64,000 bases of DNA from Streptomyces lomondensis (GCF_014651035.1 NZ_BMWC01000008.1:186001-250000); one strand, 5' to 3'. Counted from the stretch's first letter, positions 18,037-27,612 are shown. The notes: a model not told the origin generated them from the sequence alone. Program-made: numbers and translations.

Positions 18037-18143
18037 GGGCACCGAGGGCGAGCCCCTGATGAGGAGCCCCTGGTGAGCGCGGCATCCACTCACCTGTGCG
18101 GAGTCCCGCACGCCCGTGCAGGCATATGCGGGACAATGGCCGG

Positions 18144-19013
18144 GTGATCTCAGCGACCCGACAGCCCGAGACCGCGGCCGAGACCCTCCCGCCGCGGCTG
18201 ATCGCCACCGACCTCGACGGCACCCTGCTGCGCGACGACAAGTCGGTGTCCCCGCGCACGGTCGCCGCGCTGGCCGCCGCCGAGGAGGCCGGTATCGAGG
18301 TCTTCTTCGTCACCGGGCGCCCGGCCCGCTGGATGGACGTCGTCAGCGACCACGTGCACGGCCACGGCCTGGCGATCTGCGGCAACGGCGCCGCCGTGGT
18401 CGACCTGCACGGCGGCCCCGGCAGCCACCGCTTCGTGAAGGTGCGGGAGCTGGCACGGGAGAACGCGCGGGACGCCGTACGGCTGCTGCGCGAGGCGGCG
18501 CCGGGCACGGTGTACGCGGTCGAGCAGACGTACGGCTTCTACCAGGAGCCGGCGTACCCGAAGCTGCACATGGAGATACCCGACAGTCTCGCCCCGGCCG
18601 AGGAACTGCTGTCCGCGGACCACCCGGCGGCTGCGGAGCCGGTGCTGAAGATCCTCGCCTACCACCCCGAGATCGACCCCGACGCCTTCCTGACCCTGGC
18701 CCGGCTCGCCATCGGCGACCGCGCCAACGTGACCCGCTCCAGCCCCAGCGCCCTGCTGGAGATCAGCGGTCCCGGGGTGTCCAAGGCCAGCACCCTCGCC
18801 CTGTGCTGCGCCGAGCGCGGCATCTCGCACGAGCAGGTCGTCGCCTTCGGCGACATGCCGAATGACGTGGAGATGCTGACCTGGGCGGGCCGGTCGTACG
18901 CGATGGGCAACGCCCACCCGGACGTGATCGCCGCGGCCTCGGGGCAGACGGTCGCGAACAACGAGGACGGGGTGGCGGTCGTGATCGAGCAGCTGCTGAC
19001 CGAGCTGCCCTAG
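18144..19013 (+). CDS. HAD superfamily phosphatase, Cof type
   Basis: A 289-residue class IIB HAD hydrolase. Motif I is DLDGTLLRDD, motif II is FVTGRPARW, the lysine of motif III is in GVSKASTLAL, and motif IV is FGDMPNDVEML. It is a paralogue of the HAD protein behind serS. I chose the GTG at 18144 (VISATRQPE); an ATG at 18126 is in frame and possible, but the bases around it (GGGACAATGG) also look like a -10 promoter region. The substrate cannot be predicted. Confidence 0.85.
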   Translation: MISATRQPETAAETLPPRLIATDLDGTLLRDDKSVSPRTVAALAAAEEAGIEVFFVTGRPARWMDVVSDHVHGHGLAICGNGAAVVDLHGGPGSHRFVKVRELARENARDAVRLLREAAPGTVYAVEQTYGFYQEPAYPKLHMEIPDSLAPAEELLSADHPAAAEPVLKILAYHPEIDPDAFLTLARLAIGDRANVTRSSPSALLEISGPGVSKASTLALCCAERGISHEQVVAFGDMPNDVEMLTWAGRSYAMGNAHPDVIAAASGQTVANNEDGVAVVIEQLLTELP

Positions 19014-19029
19014 CGGTCGGCCCGCCCGG

Positions 19030-20091
19030 TCACAGCGACACCCCGCGCGCCGCCAGCCACGACACCGGGTTCACCGCCGAGCCCATCTCCGGCGTGACCC
19101 GGGTCTCGAAGTGCAGGTGCGGTCCGGTGGAGTTGCCCGTGCTGCCCGACTGGCCGATCCACTGGCCGGGGCTGACGTGCTCCCCCTGCTCGACCGCGAC
19201 GGACGCGAGATGGGCGTACTGCGTGTAGTAACCGCCCGCGTGCCGGAGCACGATCTCGATCCCGAAGGCACCGCCGCAGGACACCTTCACCACCCGGCCC
19301 GCGCCCACGGCCCGCACCGGCGTGCCGACCGGCACCGCGAAGTCCTGCCCGGTGTGCCGGCTCGACCACCGCGCACCGCCGCTGCCGTAGGACGCGGACA
19401 GCTCGTACGTCTCCACGGGCGCGACCCACGCGCTGGTGAACCCCGTCTCCGGCTGGTCGAGCCGGACGGCCCCCCGGCATGACCCGGCGGCGACCGCGGC
19501 ATCCGCCTGGCCCTGGAGCTGTGACCGTGCCGCTTCGAGCTTCTGCTCGATACCCGCCTTCAGAGCGGCGAGTTGGGTGTTCCGCGTCTCCAGCGCCTGC
19601 CACTGGGCCGCGGCCTTGGCCTCGTCCGCGGCGAGCCGGGCCTCGGCCCGGCGGTTCTTGGAGATCGCGTTGTTCACGGCGAGATCCGCCTGCGAGAAAG
19701 CGTGCTGACCTCGCATCAGGTCGTCGGGGCTGTCGGCGAGGATCATCTGCGCGGCGACCGGCAGGCCGCCGCTGGTGCGGTACTGGGCGCGGGCGATCCG
19801 GCCCAGGTCCTCGTGCAGGGCGGCGATGTGCCGCCGCTGGGCGTCCAGGAGCTCTTCCGCCCGCTGGGCTCTGGCCCGCTGCTCATCGGCCTCCTTGCGG
19901 CCGGCCTCGTACTGCTGGGTCGCCACCGCGGCCTCCTCGTACAGCCGCACCACCTCGGCGCTGAGGCCCTCCGAGTCGCCGCCGGTGCCGGTCCCGGGTT
20001 CCTTCTCCGCCGCCGTGGGCCGGGCCGCGAGGACCGCCAGGGCGCACAGCAGGACCGGAATCAGCAGCCGCAGACGGCGATATGAACGCAT
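19030..20091 (-). CDS. secreted M23 (LytM-type) peptidase with coiled coil
   Basis: A 353-residue exported protein. A signal peptide (residues 1-28, ending PTAA) is followed by a long Ala/Glu/Gln-rich coiled coil (about 45-215), in the manner of EnvC/NlpD or RipA-type cell-wall proteins. The LytM domain (about 240-353) has the zinc ligands in SSRHTGQDFAVP (His and Asp) and GPHLHFET (the HxH pair), so it should be an active endopeptidase on peptidoglycan cross-links. The coiled coil suggests control by a division or septation partner. The start at 20091 begins MRSYRRLRLL; an ATG at 20133 would add 14 residues. Confidence 0.88.
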   Translation of the reverse strand: MRSYRRLRLLIPVLLCALAVLAARPTAAEKEPGTGTGGDSEGLSAEVVRLYEEAAVATQQYEAGRKEADEQRARAQRAEELLDAQRRHIAALHEDLGRIARAQYRTSGGLPVAAQMILADSPDDLMRGQHAFSQADLAVNNAISKNRRAEARLAADEAKAAAQWQALETRNTQLAALKAGIEQKLEAARSQLQGQADAAVAAGSCRGAVRLDQPETGFTSAWVAPVETYELSASYGSGGARWSSRHTGQDFAVPVGTPVRAVGAGRVVKVSCGGAFGIEIVLRHAGGYYTQYAHLASVAVEQGEHVSPGQWIGQSGSTGNSTGPHLHFETRVTPEMGSAVNPVSWLAARGVSL

Positions 20092-20219
20092 GTCAGCGAT
20101 CGTCGCCCAGCCCCGCGGTCCGGTCCTGTTCATGTCGTACGGCCGGGGGACCGGCTGCCCCGAACGGATCAGCGCGGCACTTTCCGCGGCCGACCGGGCC
20201 GGGGGCGGGCCCGTATGAG

Positions 20220-23200
20220 CTAAGGCACTGCCACGAGCGACTCCGACGCAGCCTCCCGTTCCGCCATCTCCCGCAACGGCCCGTCCGCCGACACCAGCTC
20301 CGCGTATGGCCCGCGCTGCACGATCCGTCCCCGGTCCAGCACGATCACCTCGTCCACCGCCTCCAGGCCCGCCAGCCGGTGCGTGATGAGCAGCGTCGTA
20401 CGGCCCTCGGTGGCGGCCAGCAGGTCGGCAGTGAGCGCGTCGGCGGTCGGCAGGTCGAGGTGCTCGGCGGGCTCGTCCAGCACCAGGACGGGGAAGTCGG
20501 CCAGCAGCGCGCGGGCGAGCGCCAGCCGCTGCCGCTGCCCTCCGGACAGCCGCGCCCCGTGCTCGCCGACGAGCGTGTCGAGCCCGTCCGGCAGGCTGTC
20601 GGCCCACTCCAGCAGCCGGGCCCGGCCGAGCGCGGCGCGCAGTTCGTCCTCGGTGGCGTCCCTCCTGGCTAGCAGCAGGTTCTCGCGCAGTGAGCTGTCG
20701 AAGAGGTGCGCGTCCTGCGCACACAGTCCGACGAGCCTCCGCACGTCGTCACCGAGCAGGGCGTACGCGTCCACGCCCGCCAGCGTGTAGGAACCCGCCT
20801 CCGCGTCGAGGAAGCGCAGCAGCACCTGCGCCAGCGTCGTCTTGCCGGAGCCGGAGGGTCCGACCACGGCGACCCGACGGCCCTCCTCCAGGGTCAGGTC
20901 GAGCCCGGCGAGCGCCTCCCGGTCCTGCCCGGCGTGCCGCGCGGCCAGCCCCTTGACGACGAGCGGGAACGGCGACGCCGGCGCCTGCCGCGGCCGCTCC
21001 GGCTCCCCCACGGGCTCGGGAGCGTCCAGCACCTCGTGGACCCGCTCGGCGCTGCGGCGCACCCGCTGCCGGTACTGCACGGCCAGCGGCAGCCCGAGCA
21101 CGGCCTCGAAGGCGGCCAGCGGGGTGAGGACGACGACGGCCATGGTCACGCCGTCCAGCCGCCCGGCTACGACCGCCTGCGCGCCGAGCAGGGCGGCGGC
21201 CGTGACGGTCAGGCCGGAGATCAGCGCGGTGAGCCCGTCGCCGAGTGCCGTGGCGGTGGCGGCGCGCGAGGCGATCCGGGTGAGCACCCCGTCGGCCTCG
21301 CGTGCCTGGGCGGTCCGCGCGGGCAGGGCACCGGCGACGGTCAGTTCCGCGGTGCCGGTGAGCAGATCGGCCACCCGCGTCGCGAGCACCCCGCGGGCGG
21401 GCGCCAGCCGGTGCTCGGCCCGCCGGGCGACGGCACCGGTGACCAGCGGCACGCCCACGCCCGCGGCCAGCAGCCCGGCCGCGAGCACGGCCCCGGCCTC
21501 GGGCAGCAGCCACGCCGTGAAGCCGACGGAGGCGGCCGACACGACGACGGCCGCTCCGGCCGGCAGCAGCCACCGCAGCCAGTAGTCCTGGAGCGCGTCC
21601 ACGTCCGCGACCAGCCGGGAGAGCAGATCACCCCGGCGGGTCCGGTGCAGCCCGGCGGGCGCCAGCCGCTCCAGCCTGCGGAAGACCGCGACCCTGGTGT
21701 CCGCCAGCATCCGCAGCACGGCGTCGTGCGACACCAGCCGCTCGGCGTACCGGAACACGGCCCGCCCGATCCCGAAGGCCCGCGTCGCCGTCACGGCCAC
21801 CATCAGGTACAGCACCGGCGGCTGCTGTGACGCCCGCGAGATCAGCCACCCGGACGTGGCCATGAGCCCTACAGCACTCCCCAGCGCGAGGCTCCCGAGC
21901 AGCAGCGCGAGTCCCAGCCGCCCGCGCCGGGCACCGGACATGGCGCGGACGCGCGCGAGGGCACCGCCGGACGCGGGCTCGCCGACCGGCTCGGCCGGGA
22001 CGGCCTCGACGGGCGGCCCGGCCTCGATGGAGCGCGCTCCGCGCATCGCGGCCGGCGCCGCGGGCACCGCGGCGGCCTCGGGCTCGGCCAGCCGCACGAC
22101 CCGGTCCGCAACCCCCAGCAACGCCGGCCGGTGCACCACCAGCAGCACCGTCCGCCCGGCCGCCAGCCGCCGCACCGCCGCCACGACCTCGGCCTCGGTT
22201 GCCCCGTCCAGCGCGGCCGTCGGCTCGTCGAGCAGCAGCACGGGCCGGTCGGCGAGGAAAGCCCGGGCCAGGGCGAGCCGCTGCCGCTGCCCGGCGGACA
22301 GCCCGGCCCCGTCCTCGCCGAGCACGGTGGCGGCACCTTCGGGCAGCGCGTCCACGAACTCCAGCGCCCCGGCGTCCCGCAGCGCCCGCCGCACGGCCTC
22401 GTCGTCGGCGTCGGGCCGGGCCAGCCGTACGTTCTCGGCGATCGTCCCGGCGTACAGATGCGGCCGCTGCGGCACCCACGCGATCCGGGACCGCCACTGC
22501 TCCAGGTCCGCGTCGGCGAGATCGACTCCCCCGGCCCGCACCCGCCCCTCGGCCGGAGACACGAACCCGAGCAGGGCGTGCAGCAGCGTCGACTTGCCCG
22601 CACCGCTCGGGCCGACCAGCGCGACCGTCTCCCCGGGCTCGACGGTGAAGGTCACGTCGGAGACGGCGTCCGCCGACCGCCCCGGGTACCGGACGGTCAC
22701 GCCCTCGAAGGACAGCGCACCGTCCGGCATGGCCTCGGAACCGGACGCCGGAACGGGCGTCTCCAGGACCTCGAAGATCTCCTCGGCCGCCGCGAGCCCC
22801 TCCGCAGCCGCGTGGTACTGCGCCCCGACCTGCCGCAACGGCAGATACGCCTCCGGCGCCAGGATCAGGATGACCAGGCCGGTGTACAGGTCCATCTCGC
22901 CGTGCACCAGCCGCATGCCGATCGTCACGGCGACCAGCGCCACCGAGATCGTCGCGAGCAGCTCCAGCGCGAAGGAGGAGATGAAGGCGATCCGCAGCGT
23001 CCGCATGGTCGCCCGCCGGTACTCGCCGGTGATCCGCCGGATCGACTCGGCCTGCGCCTTGGCACGGCCGAAGACCTTCAGCGTCGGCAGCCCCGCCACG
23101 ACGTCCAGGAAGTGCCCCGACAGCCGCGACAGCAGCCGCCACTGACGGTCCATCCGGGACTGGGTGGCCCAGCCGATCAGCACCATGAAGACCGGGATGA

Positions 23201-23708
23201 GCGGCAGGGTGCCCACGATGATGGCCGCGGAGACCCAGTCCTCGGTGACGATCCGCGCCAGCACCGCCACCGGCACCACCACCGCGAGACCGAGCTGCGG
23301 CAGATACCGCGAGAAGTAGTCGTCGAGGGCATCGACACCCCGGGTGGCCAGGGCGACCAGCGAACCGGTCCGCTGCCCGCTCAGCCAGCCCGGGCCCAGC
23401 TGAGCGGCACGCTCCAGCAGTCGCCCCCGCAGCTCGGACTTGACCGCCGCGCTCGCCCGGTGCGCGGCGAGCTCGGTGAGCCAGCCGACCAGCGCCCGAC
23501 CGACCGCGACGACGGCCAACAGCAGCAGGGGAGTGCCCAGTGCGGAGACCGCCATACGGTGCTGGAACGCGCCGACCACGACCTCGGCGATGAGCATCGC
23601 CTGGGCGATGACCAGCCCCGCCCCGACGGCGCCCAGGGCGATGACCGCCACCAGGAAGCCCCGGGTGGCACGGGCGTACCGGAGCAGACGCGGATCGATT
23701 GGTTTCAC
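20220..23708 (-). CDS. cydDC: fused CydD-CydC ABC transporter (cytochrome bd assembly)
   Basis: A 1162-residue polypeptide joining two heterodimer-type ABC exporter halves. The CydD-like half (about 1-560) has Walker A GPSGAGKST and signature LSAGQRQRLALARA. The CydC-like half (about 600-1162) has Walker A GPSGSGKTT and signature LSGGQRQRLALARA. Each ATPase follows a six-helix membrane domain. CydDC moves reduced thiols or heme-related cargo needed to assemble cytochrome bd. Actinobacteria often fuse the pair. It follows cydB by a few bases. Two in-frame GTGs are available, at 23717 and 23708, both within or beside a perfect parS site; 23708 has better spacing from GAGG. Confidence 0.94.
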   Translation of the reverse strand: MKPIDPRLLRYARATRGFLVAVIALGAVGAGLVIAQAMLIAEVVVGAFQHRMAVSALGTPLLLLAVVAVGRALVGWLTELAAHRASAAVKSELRGRLLERAAQLGPGWLSGQRTGSLVALATRGVDALDDYFSRYLPQLGLAVVVPVAVLARIVTEDWVSAAIIVGTLPLIPVFMVLIGWATQSRMDRQWRLLSRLSGHFLDVVAGLPTLKVFGRAKAQAESIRRITGEYRRATMRTLRIAFISSFALELLATISVALVAVTIGMRLVHGEMDLYTGLVILILAPEAYLPLRQVGAQYHAAAEGLAAAEEIFEVLETPVPASGSEAMPDGALSFEGVTVRYPGRSADAVSDVTFTVEPGETVALVGPSGAGKSTLLHALLGFVSPAEGRVRAGGVDLADADLEQWRSRIAWVPQRPHLYAGTIAENVRLARPDADDEAVRRALRDAGALEFVDALPEGAATVLGEDGAGLSAGQRQRLALARAFLADRPVLLLDEPTAALDGATEAEVVAAVRRLAAGRTVLLVVHRPALLGVADRVVRLAEPEAAAVPAAPAAMRGARSIEAGPPVEAVPAEPVGEPASGGALARVRAMSGARRGRLGLALLLGSLALGSAVGLMATSGWLISRASQQPPVLYLMVAVTATRAFGIGRAVFRYAERLVSHDAVLRMLADTRVAVFRRLERLAPAGLHRTRRGDLLSRLVADVDALQDYWLRWLLPAGAAVVVSAASVGFTAWLLPEAGAVLAAGLLAAGVGVPLVTGAVARRAEHRLAPARGVLATRVADLLTGTAELTVAGALPARTAQAREADGVLTRIASRAATATALGDGLTALISGLTVTAAALLGAQAVVAGRLDGVTMAVVVLTPLAAFEAVLGLPLAVQYRQRVRRSAERVHEVLDAPEPVGEPERPRQAPASPFPLVVKGLAARHAGQDREALAGLDLTLEEGRRVAVVGPSGSGKTTLAQVLLRFLDAEAGSYTLAGVDAYALLGDDVRRLVGLCAQDAHLFDSSLRENLLLARRDATEDELRAALGRARLLEWADSLPDGLDTLVGEHGARLSGGQRQRLALARALLADFPVLVLDEPAEHLDLPTADALTADLLAATEGRTTLLITHRLAGLEAVDEVIVLDRGRIVQRGPYAELVSADGPLREMAEREAASESLVAVP

Positions 23709-23715
23709 GTGAAAC
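23702..23715. other. parS: parS site, perfect, at the start of cydDC
   Basis: GTTTCACGTGAAAC spans the translation start of cydDC. Read on the minus strand it supplies the GTG codon at 23708 and the bases between it and the ribosome binding site. Confidence 0.95.
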
Positions 23716-23720
23716 ACACC

Positions 23721-24725
23721 TCAGTGCACGGGGTCGGCGATGTGCTGCGTACCGATCCGCTTGCGGAACACCCAGTACGTCCAGCCCTGGTAGAGCATCA
23801 CGACCGGAGTGGCGATGGCCGCACACCACGTCATGATCTTCAGCGTGTACGGGCTGGACGAGGCGTTGGTGACCGTCAGGCTCCAGTCGGGGTTCAGCGT
23901 CGACGGCATGACGTTCGGGAACAGCGTCAGGAAGAGCACCGCCACCGTGGCCACGATGGTGAGCCCCGACAGGGCGAACGCCCAACCCTCACGCCCTGCC
24001 CGCGCCGCGACCAGCGCCAGGACGAGCGATGCCACGGCCGCCACCACGGCGACGAGCGACGCCCCGTCGCCTCGGTCGGCCTGCGTCCACAGCAGGAACC
24101 CAGCGGCCAGCAGGGCGGTCACCAGTCCGACGCGCAGCGCCAGCTTCCGCGCCCGCTCCCGGATCTCCCCGACGGTCTTGAGCCCGACGAACACCGTGCC
24201 GTGGAAGGTGAACAGCGCCAGCGTGACCAGGCCGCCCAGGAGCGCGTACGGGTTGAGCAGGTCCAGGACGCCGCCGGCGTAGTTGAAGTCCTGGTCGATC
24301 TTCACGCCCCGCACGATGTTGCCGAAAGCCGCACCCCACAGGAACGCGGGGATCAGCGAGGTCCAGAAGATCGCCGTCTCCCAGTTGCGCTGCCAGTTCT
24401 CCTCGGGCCGCTTGGCGCGGTACTCGAAGGCCACTCCCCGGACGATCAGGCAGACCAGGATGACCAGCAGGGGAAGGTAGAAACCGGAGAAGAGCGTGGC
24501 GTACCACTCGGGGAAGGCGGCGAAGGTCGCGCCGGCCGCGGAGAGCAGCCACACCTCGTTGCCGTCCCAGACGGGCCCGATGGTGTTGATCAGCACCCGC
24601 TTCTCGGGCCGGTTGCGGGCGAGCAGCTTCGTGAGCACACCGACCCCGAAGTCGAAGCCCTCCAGGAAGAAGTAGCCGGTCCACAGGACGGCGATCAGGA
24701 CGAACCAGACGTCGTGCAGTTCCAT
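23721..24725 (-). CDS. cydB: cytochrome bd ubiquinol/menaquinol oxidase subunit II
   Basis: A 334-residue membrane protein with about eight to nine helices. The N-terminus MELHDVWFVLIAVLWTGYFFLEGFDFGVG is typical of CydB, as are the DGNEVWLL segment after helix 2 and the EYRAKRPEENWQ loop. CydB pairs with CydA to form the high-affinity, non-pumping terminal oxidase. It lies 20 bases downstream of cydA and overlaps cydDC at the level of the ribosome binding site, so the three genes form one operon. Confidence 0.96.
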   Translation of the reverse strand: MELHDVWFVLIAVLWTGYFFLEGFDFGVGVLTKLLARNRPEKRVLINTIGPVWDGNEVWLLSAAGATFAAFPEWYATLFSGFYLPLLVILVCLIVRGVAFEYRAKRPEENWQRNWETAIFWTSLIPAFLWGAAFGNIVRGVKIDQDFNYAGGVLDLLNPYALLGGLVTLALFTFHGTVFVGLKTVGEIRERARKLALRVGLVTALLAAGFLLWTQADRGDGASLVAVVAAVASLVLALVAARAGREGWAFALSGLTIVATVAVLFLTLFPNVMPSTLNPDWSLTVTNASSSPYTLKIMTWCAAIATPVVMLYQGWTYWVFRKRIGTQHIADPVH

Positions 24726-24745
24726 GACTGTGCAGCTCCCTCGGC

Positions 24746-26254
24746 CTAGTACGAGAAGGCCATCGGCTTGTCGGCGTCACGGGTGTCGCCGCCGATCTTC
24801 GTGGGCGGGTTGAGGTCGGCCTCGGTGAGCTCGGGCGGGCCCGCCTTGACGTACTTGACCAGCAGCTTGACCTCGACGACGGCGAGGATCGCGTAGAGCG
24901 TGGTGAAGACGATCATCGAGGTGAGGACCTCGGCCTGGGAGACACCGGGGGAGACCGCGTCCCGCGTCTGGAACAGTCCGTAGACGACCCACGGCTGGCG
25001 GCCCATCTCGGTGAAGATCCAGCCCCAGGAGTTGGCGATCAGCGGGAAGCCCAGTGTGAGGATCGCGATGCGCCAGTACCACTTGGTGAGGGTCGGTCCG
25101 AGCGCCTTGTGGGGCAGCAGCACGAGATGCGGCACCTCGTCGTCGCCCACCCGCAGGTGCTGTGGCAGCAGGAACTTCTTGCGGGTCAGCCAGAGCCCGG
25201 CCAGGCCGATCGCGAACGACGTCATGCCGAAGCCGATCATCCAGCGGAAGCCCCAGTAGGCCACGGGGATGTTGGGCCGGTAGTCGCCGGGACCGTACTT
25301 CTCCTGCTCGGCCTTGTTGACGTCGTTGATGCCGGGGACGTACGAGGTGAAGTCGTCCTTGGCGAGGAAGGACAGCAGGCCGGGGATCTCGATGGCGACC
25401 ACGTTGTGGCCCTTGTCGACGTCGCCGACGGCGAAGACCGAGAAGGGCGCCGGCTTCTCGCCGTCCCACAGGGCCTCGGCGGCGGCCATCTTCATGGGCT
25501 GCTGCTCGTACATGATCTTGCCCAGGACGTCACCGCTGATCGCGGTGAGCATGCCGCCGATGACGACGGTGACCAGGCCCAGCCGCAGGGAGGTCTTCAT
25601 CACCGGCACATGCCGCTTGCGGACCAGGTGGAAGGCGGCGATGCCGACCATGAAGGCGCCGCCGGTCAGGAAGGCCGCGGAGAGCGTGTGGAAGGCCTGG
25701 GCGAGCGCGGTGTTCTGGGTCAGCACCAGCCAGAAGTCGGTGAGCTCGGCCCGCCCCTTCGCCTCGTTGATCCGGTAGCCGACCGGGTGCTGCATCCAGG
25801 AGTTGGCCGCGAGGATGAAGTACGCCGACAGGATCGTGCCGATCGAGACCATCCATATGCAGGCCAGGTGGATCTTCTTGGGCAGCTTGTCCCAGCCGAA
25901 GATCCACAGGCCGATGAAGGTGGACTCGAAGAAGAAGGCGATCAGGGCCTCGAAGGCGAGCGGCGCACCGAAGACGTCACCGACGAAGCGCGAGTAGTCG
26001 GACCAGTTCATGCCGAACTGGAACTCCTGCACGATGCCAGTGACCACACCCATCGCGATGTTGATCAGGAAGAGCTTGCCCCAGAACTTCGTCGCCCGGA
26101 GGTACTTCTCCTTCTCCGTCCGCACCCAGGCGGTCTGAAGCCCGGCCGTGAGCGCGGCCAGCGAGATCGTCAGGGGGACGAACAGAAAGTGATAGACGGT
26201 GGTGATGCCGAACTGCCATCGCGCCAGGGTCTCCGGCGCCAAAGCCAGGTCCAC
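24746..26254 (-). CDS. cydA: cytochrome bd oxidase subunit I
   Basis: A 502-residue subunit carrying hemes b558, b595 and d. Near the N-terminus RWQFGITTVYHFLFVPLTI holds the conserved histidine ligand; GRQPWVVYGL near residue 395 is the family signature, and GWIFTEMGRQ includes the region of the Met ligand. The quinol-binding Q loop is short, as in the Bacillus-type enzyme. The oxidase works at low oxygen. A Rex operator lies 23-38 bases before the start codon, so expression should follow the NADH/NAD ratio, as shown for S. coelicolor. Confidence 0.96.
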   Translation of the reverse strand: MDLALAPETLARWQFGITTVYHFLFVPLTISLAALTAGLQTAWVRTEKEKYLRATKFWGKLFLINIAMGVVTGIVQEFQFGMNWSDYSRFVGDVFGAPLAFEALIAFFFESTFIGLWIFGWDKLPKKIHLACIWMVSIGTILSAYFILAANSWMQHPVGYRINEAKGRAELTDFWLVLTQNTALAQAFHTLSAAFLTGGAFMVGIAAFHLVRKRHVPVMKTSLRLGLVTVVIGGMLTAISGDVLGKIMYEQQPMKMAAAEALWDGEKPAPFSVFAVGDVDKGHNVVAIEIPGLLSFLAKDDFTSYVPGINDVNKAEQEKYGPGDYRPNIPVAYWGFRWMIGFGMTSFAIGLAGLWLTRKKFLLPQHLRVGDDEVPHLVLLPHKALGPTLTKWYWRIAILTLGFPLIANSWGWIFTEMGRQPWVVYGLFQTRDAVSPGVSQAEVLTSMIVFTTLYAILAVVEVKLLVKYVKAGPPELTEADLNPPTKIGGDTRDADKPMAFSY

Positions 26255-26276
26255 GTCGCCGCTCCTTACGTACGCT

Positions 26277-26292
26277 TGTGAAAGCGTTCACA
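26277..26292. promoter_or_regulatory. Rex operator (ROP) of the cyd operon
   Basis: TGTGAAAGCGTTCACA is a near-perfect inverted repeat (TGTGAA and TTCACA arms) matching the Streptomyces Rex consensus TGTGAACnnnTTCACA except at one base. It lies 23 bases upstream of cydA. Rex releases DNA when NADH is high, as in oxygen limitation. Confidence 0.88.
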
Positions 26293-26382
26293 TTCACAAG
26301 CCATTATGCAGCACGCACTTTCGAGCCCCGGAGGGGGTCCCCCTGTGACGGTCAACCCCTTGGTGTGTGCTTCGACACACGG

Positions 26383-26493
26383 GTGTCCGTTTCACGTGAA
26401 ACAGGCGCCCGGGAGGTCGTGGACGGCAACCCCCGCCTGCTCGAGGCCGTGCGCGACGGTGACCTGATACGCGTCGAGCCGGCCGACGTCTGA
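26383..26493 (+). CDS. possible 36-residue small ORF or gene remnant containing parS
   Basis: A GTG at 26383 opens a frame of 36 codons ending TGA at 26491-26493. The last 27 codons (from about 26410) show very strong third-position G/C, as real genes do here, and read smoothly (NPRLLEAVRDGDLIRV). The first codons are parS DNA. There is no clear ribosome binding site. It may be the surviving tail of a lost gene or a small protein. I do not recognise a family. Confidence 0.3.
   Translation: MSVSRETGAREVVDGNPRLLEAVRDGDLIRVEPADV
26389..26402. other. parS: parS site, perfect
   Basis: GTTTCACGTGAAAC, about 100 bases upstream of the cyd operon's Rex operator and before the tail of the convergent aminotransferase gene. 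Confidence 0.95.
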
Positions 26494-26532
26494 CGCGCCG
26501 ACCGGCTCGCTCAACAGGGCCCTTCTCAGCCC

Positions 26533-27612
26533 TCAGAACTCCTTGCGAAACCCTTCCGCCACCTTCAGGAAGATGTCGTTCGCCTCGGTCTCCCCGACCG
26601 TCACCCGCACGCCCTCACCCGGGAACGGCCGGATCACCACGCCCGCCTGCTCGCACGCCTCCGCGAACGCGACCGTGCGCTCCCCCAGCCGCAGCCACAC
26701 GAAGTTGGCCTGGGTCTCGGGCACCGTCCAGCCCTGGGCGCGCAGCCCGTCGACCACGCGCGTGCGCTCACACACCAGCGAGCCGACCCGGCCGAACAGC
26801 TCGTCCTCGGCCCGCAAGGAGGCGATCGCCGCCTCCTGCGCGAGCTGGCTCACGCCGAACGGCACCGCCGTCTTGCGCAGCGCCGCCGCCACCGGCTCAT
26901 GGGCGATGGCGAACCCGACGCGCAGCCCGGCCAGGCCGTACGCCTTGGAGAAGGTCCGCAGGACGCAGACGTTGGGCCGGTCACGGTAGAACTCCACGCC
27001 GTCCGGCACCTCGGGGTCGCGGATGAACTCACGGTAGGCCTCGTCGAGCACCACCAGCACATCGCCCGGGACCCGGTCGAGGAAGCGCTCCAGCTCCGCC
27101 CGCCGCACCACCGTGCCGGTCGGGTTGTTGGGGTTGCAGACGAAGATCAGCCGGGTCCGGTCGGTGATCGCCTCCGCCATCGCGTCGAGGTCGTGCACGT
27201 CACCGGAGGTCAGCGGCACCTGCACCGACGTCGCGCCGCTGATCTGCGTGATGATCGGGTACGCCTCGAAGGACCGCCAGGCGTAGATGACCTCGTCGCC
27301 GGGGCCGGAGGTGGCCTGGATCAGCTGCTGGGCGACGCCGACCGACCCGGTGCCGGTGGACAGGTGAGAGAGGGGCACGCCGAACCGCTCGGACAGCTCG
27401 TTCATCAGCGCCGTGCAGGCCATGTCCGGGTAGCGGTTGAAGCTGCCGGCCGCCGCCGTCACGGTCTCCATCACACCCGGCAGCGGCGGATAGGGGTTCT
27501 CGTTGGAGGACAGCTTGTAGGCCACCGGCCCGCCTGCCGCGGCGGGCTTGCCCGGCTTGTAGGTGGGGATCCCCTCCAGCTCGGCGCGCAGCTTGGGGCT
27601 CGTCTCGCTCAC
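26533..27612 (-). CDS. hisC2: histidinol-phosphate / aromatic aminotransferase (HisC family)
   Basis: A 359-residue class I/II PLP aminotransferase. It shows LSSNENPYPP near the N-terminus, CNPNNPTGT, DEAYREF and the PLP lysine in TFSKAYGLAGLRVG. It is closest to the HisC2/Pat group, which in actinobacteria is often a phenylalanine aminotransferase rather than the histidine pathway enzyme. No other his gene is nearby, which agrees with the aromatic role; pheA lies 19 kb away. The GTG start at 27612 follows AGGAGGA. Some uncertainty remains between the two substrates. Confidence 0.88.
   Translation of the reverse strand: MSETSPKLRAELEGIPTYKPGKPAAAGGPVAYKLSSNENPYPPLPGVMETVTAAAGSFNRYPDMACTALMNELSERFGVPLSHLSTGTGSVGVAQQLIQATSGPGDEVIYAWRSFEAYPIITQISGATSVQVPLTSGDVHDLDAMAEAITDRTRLIFVCNPNNPTGTVVRRAELERFLDRVPGDVLVVLDEAYREFIRDPEVPDGVEFYRDRPNVCVLRTFSKAYGLAGLRVGFAIAHEPVAAALRKTAVPFGVSQLAQEAAIASLRAEDELFGRVGSLVCERTRVVDGLRAQGWTVPETQANFVWLRLGERTVAFAEACEQAGVVIRPFPGEGVRVTVGETEANDIFLKVAEGFRKEF

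Noticed and set aside
22131..24749. An 872-codon open frame on the plus strand
   Set aside because: It is antisense to cydDC and cydB, both with full motifs; the translated protein has no recognisable fold.
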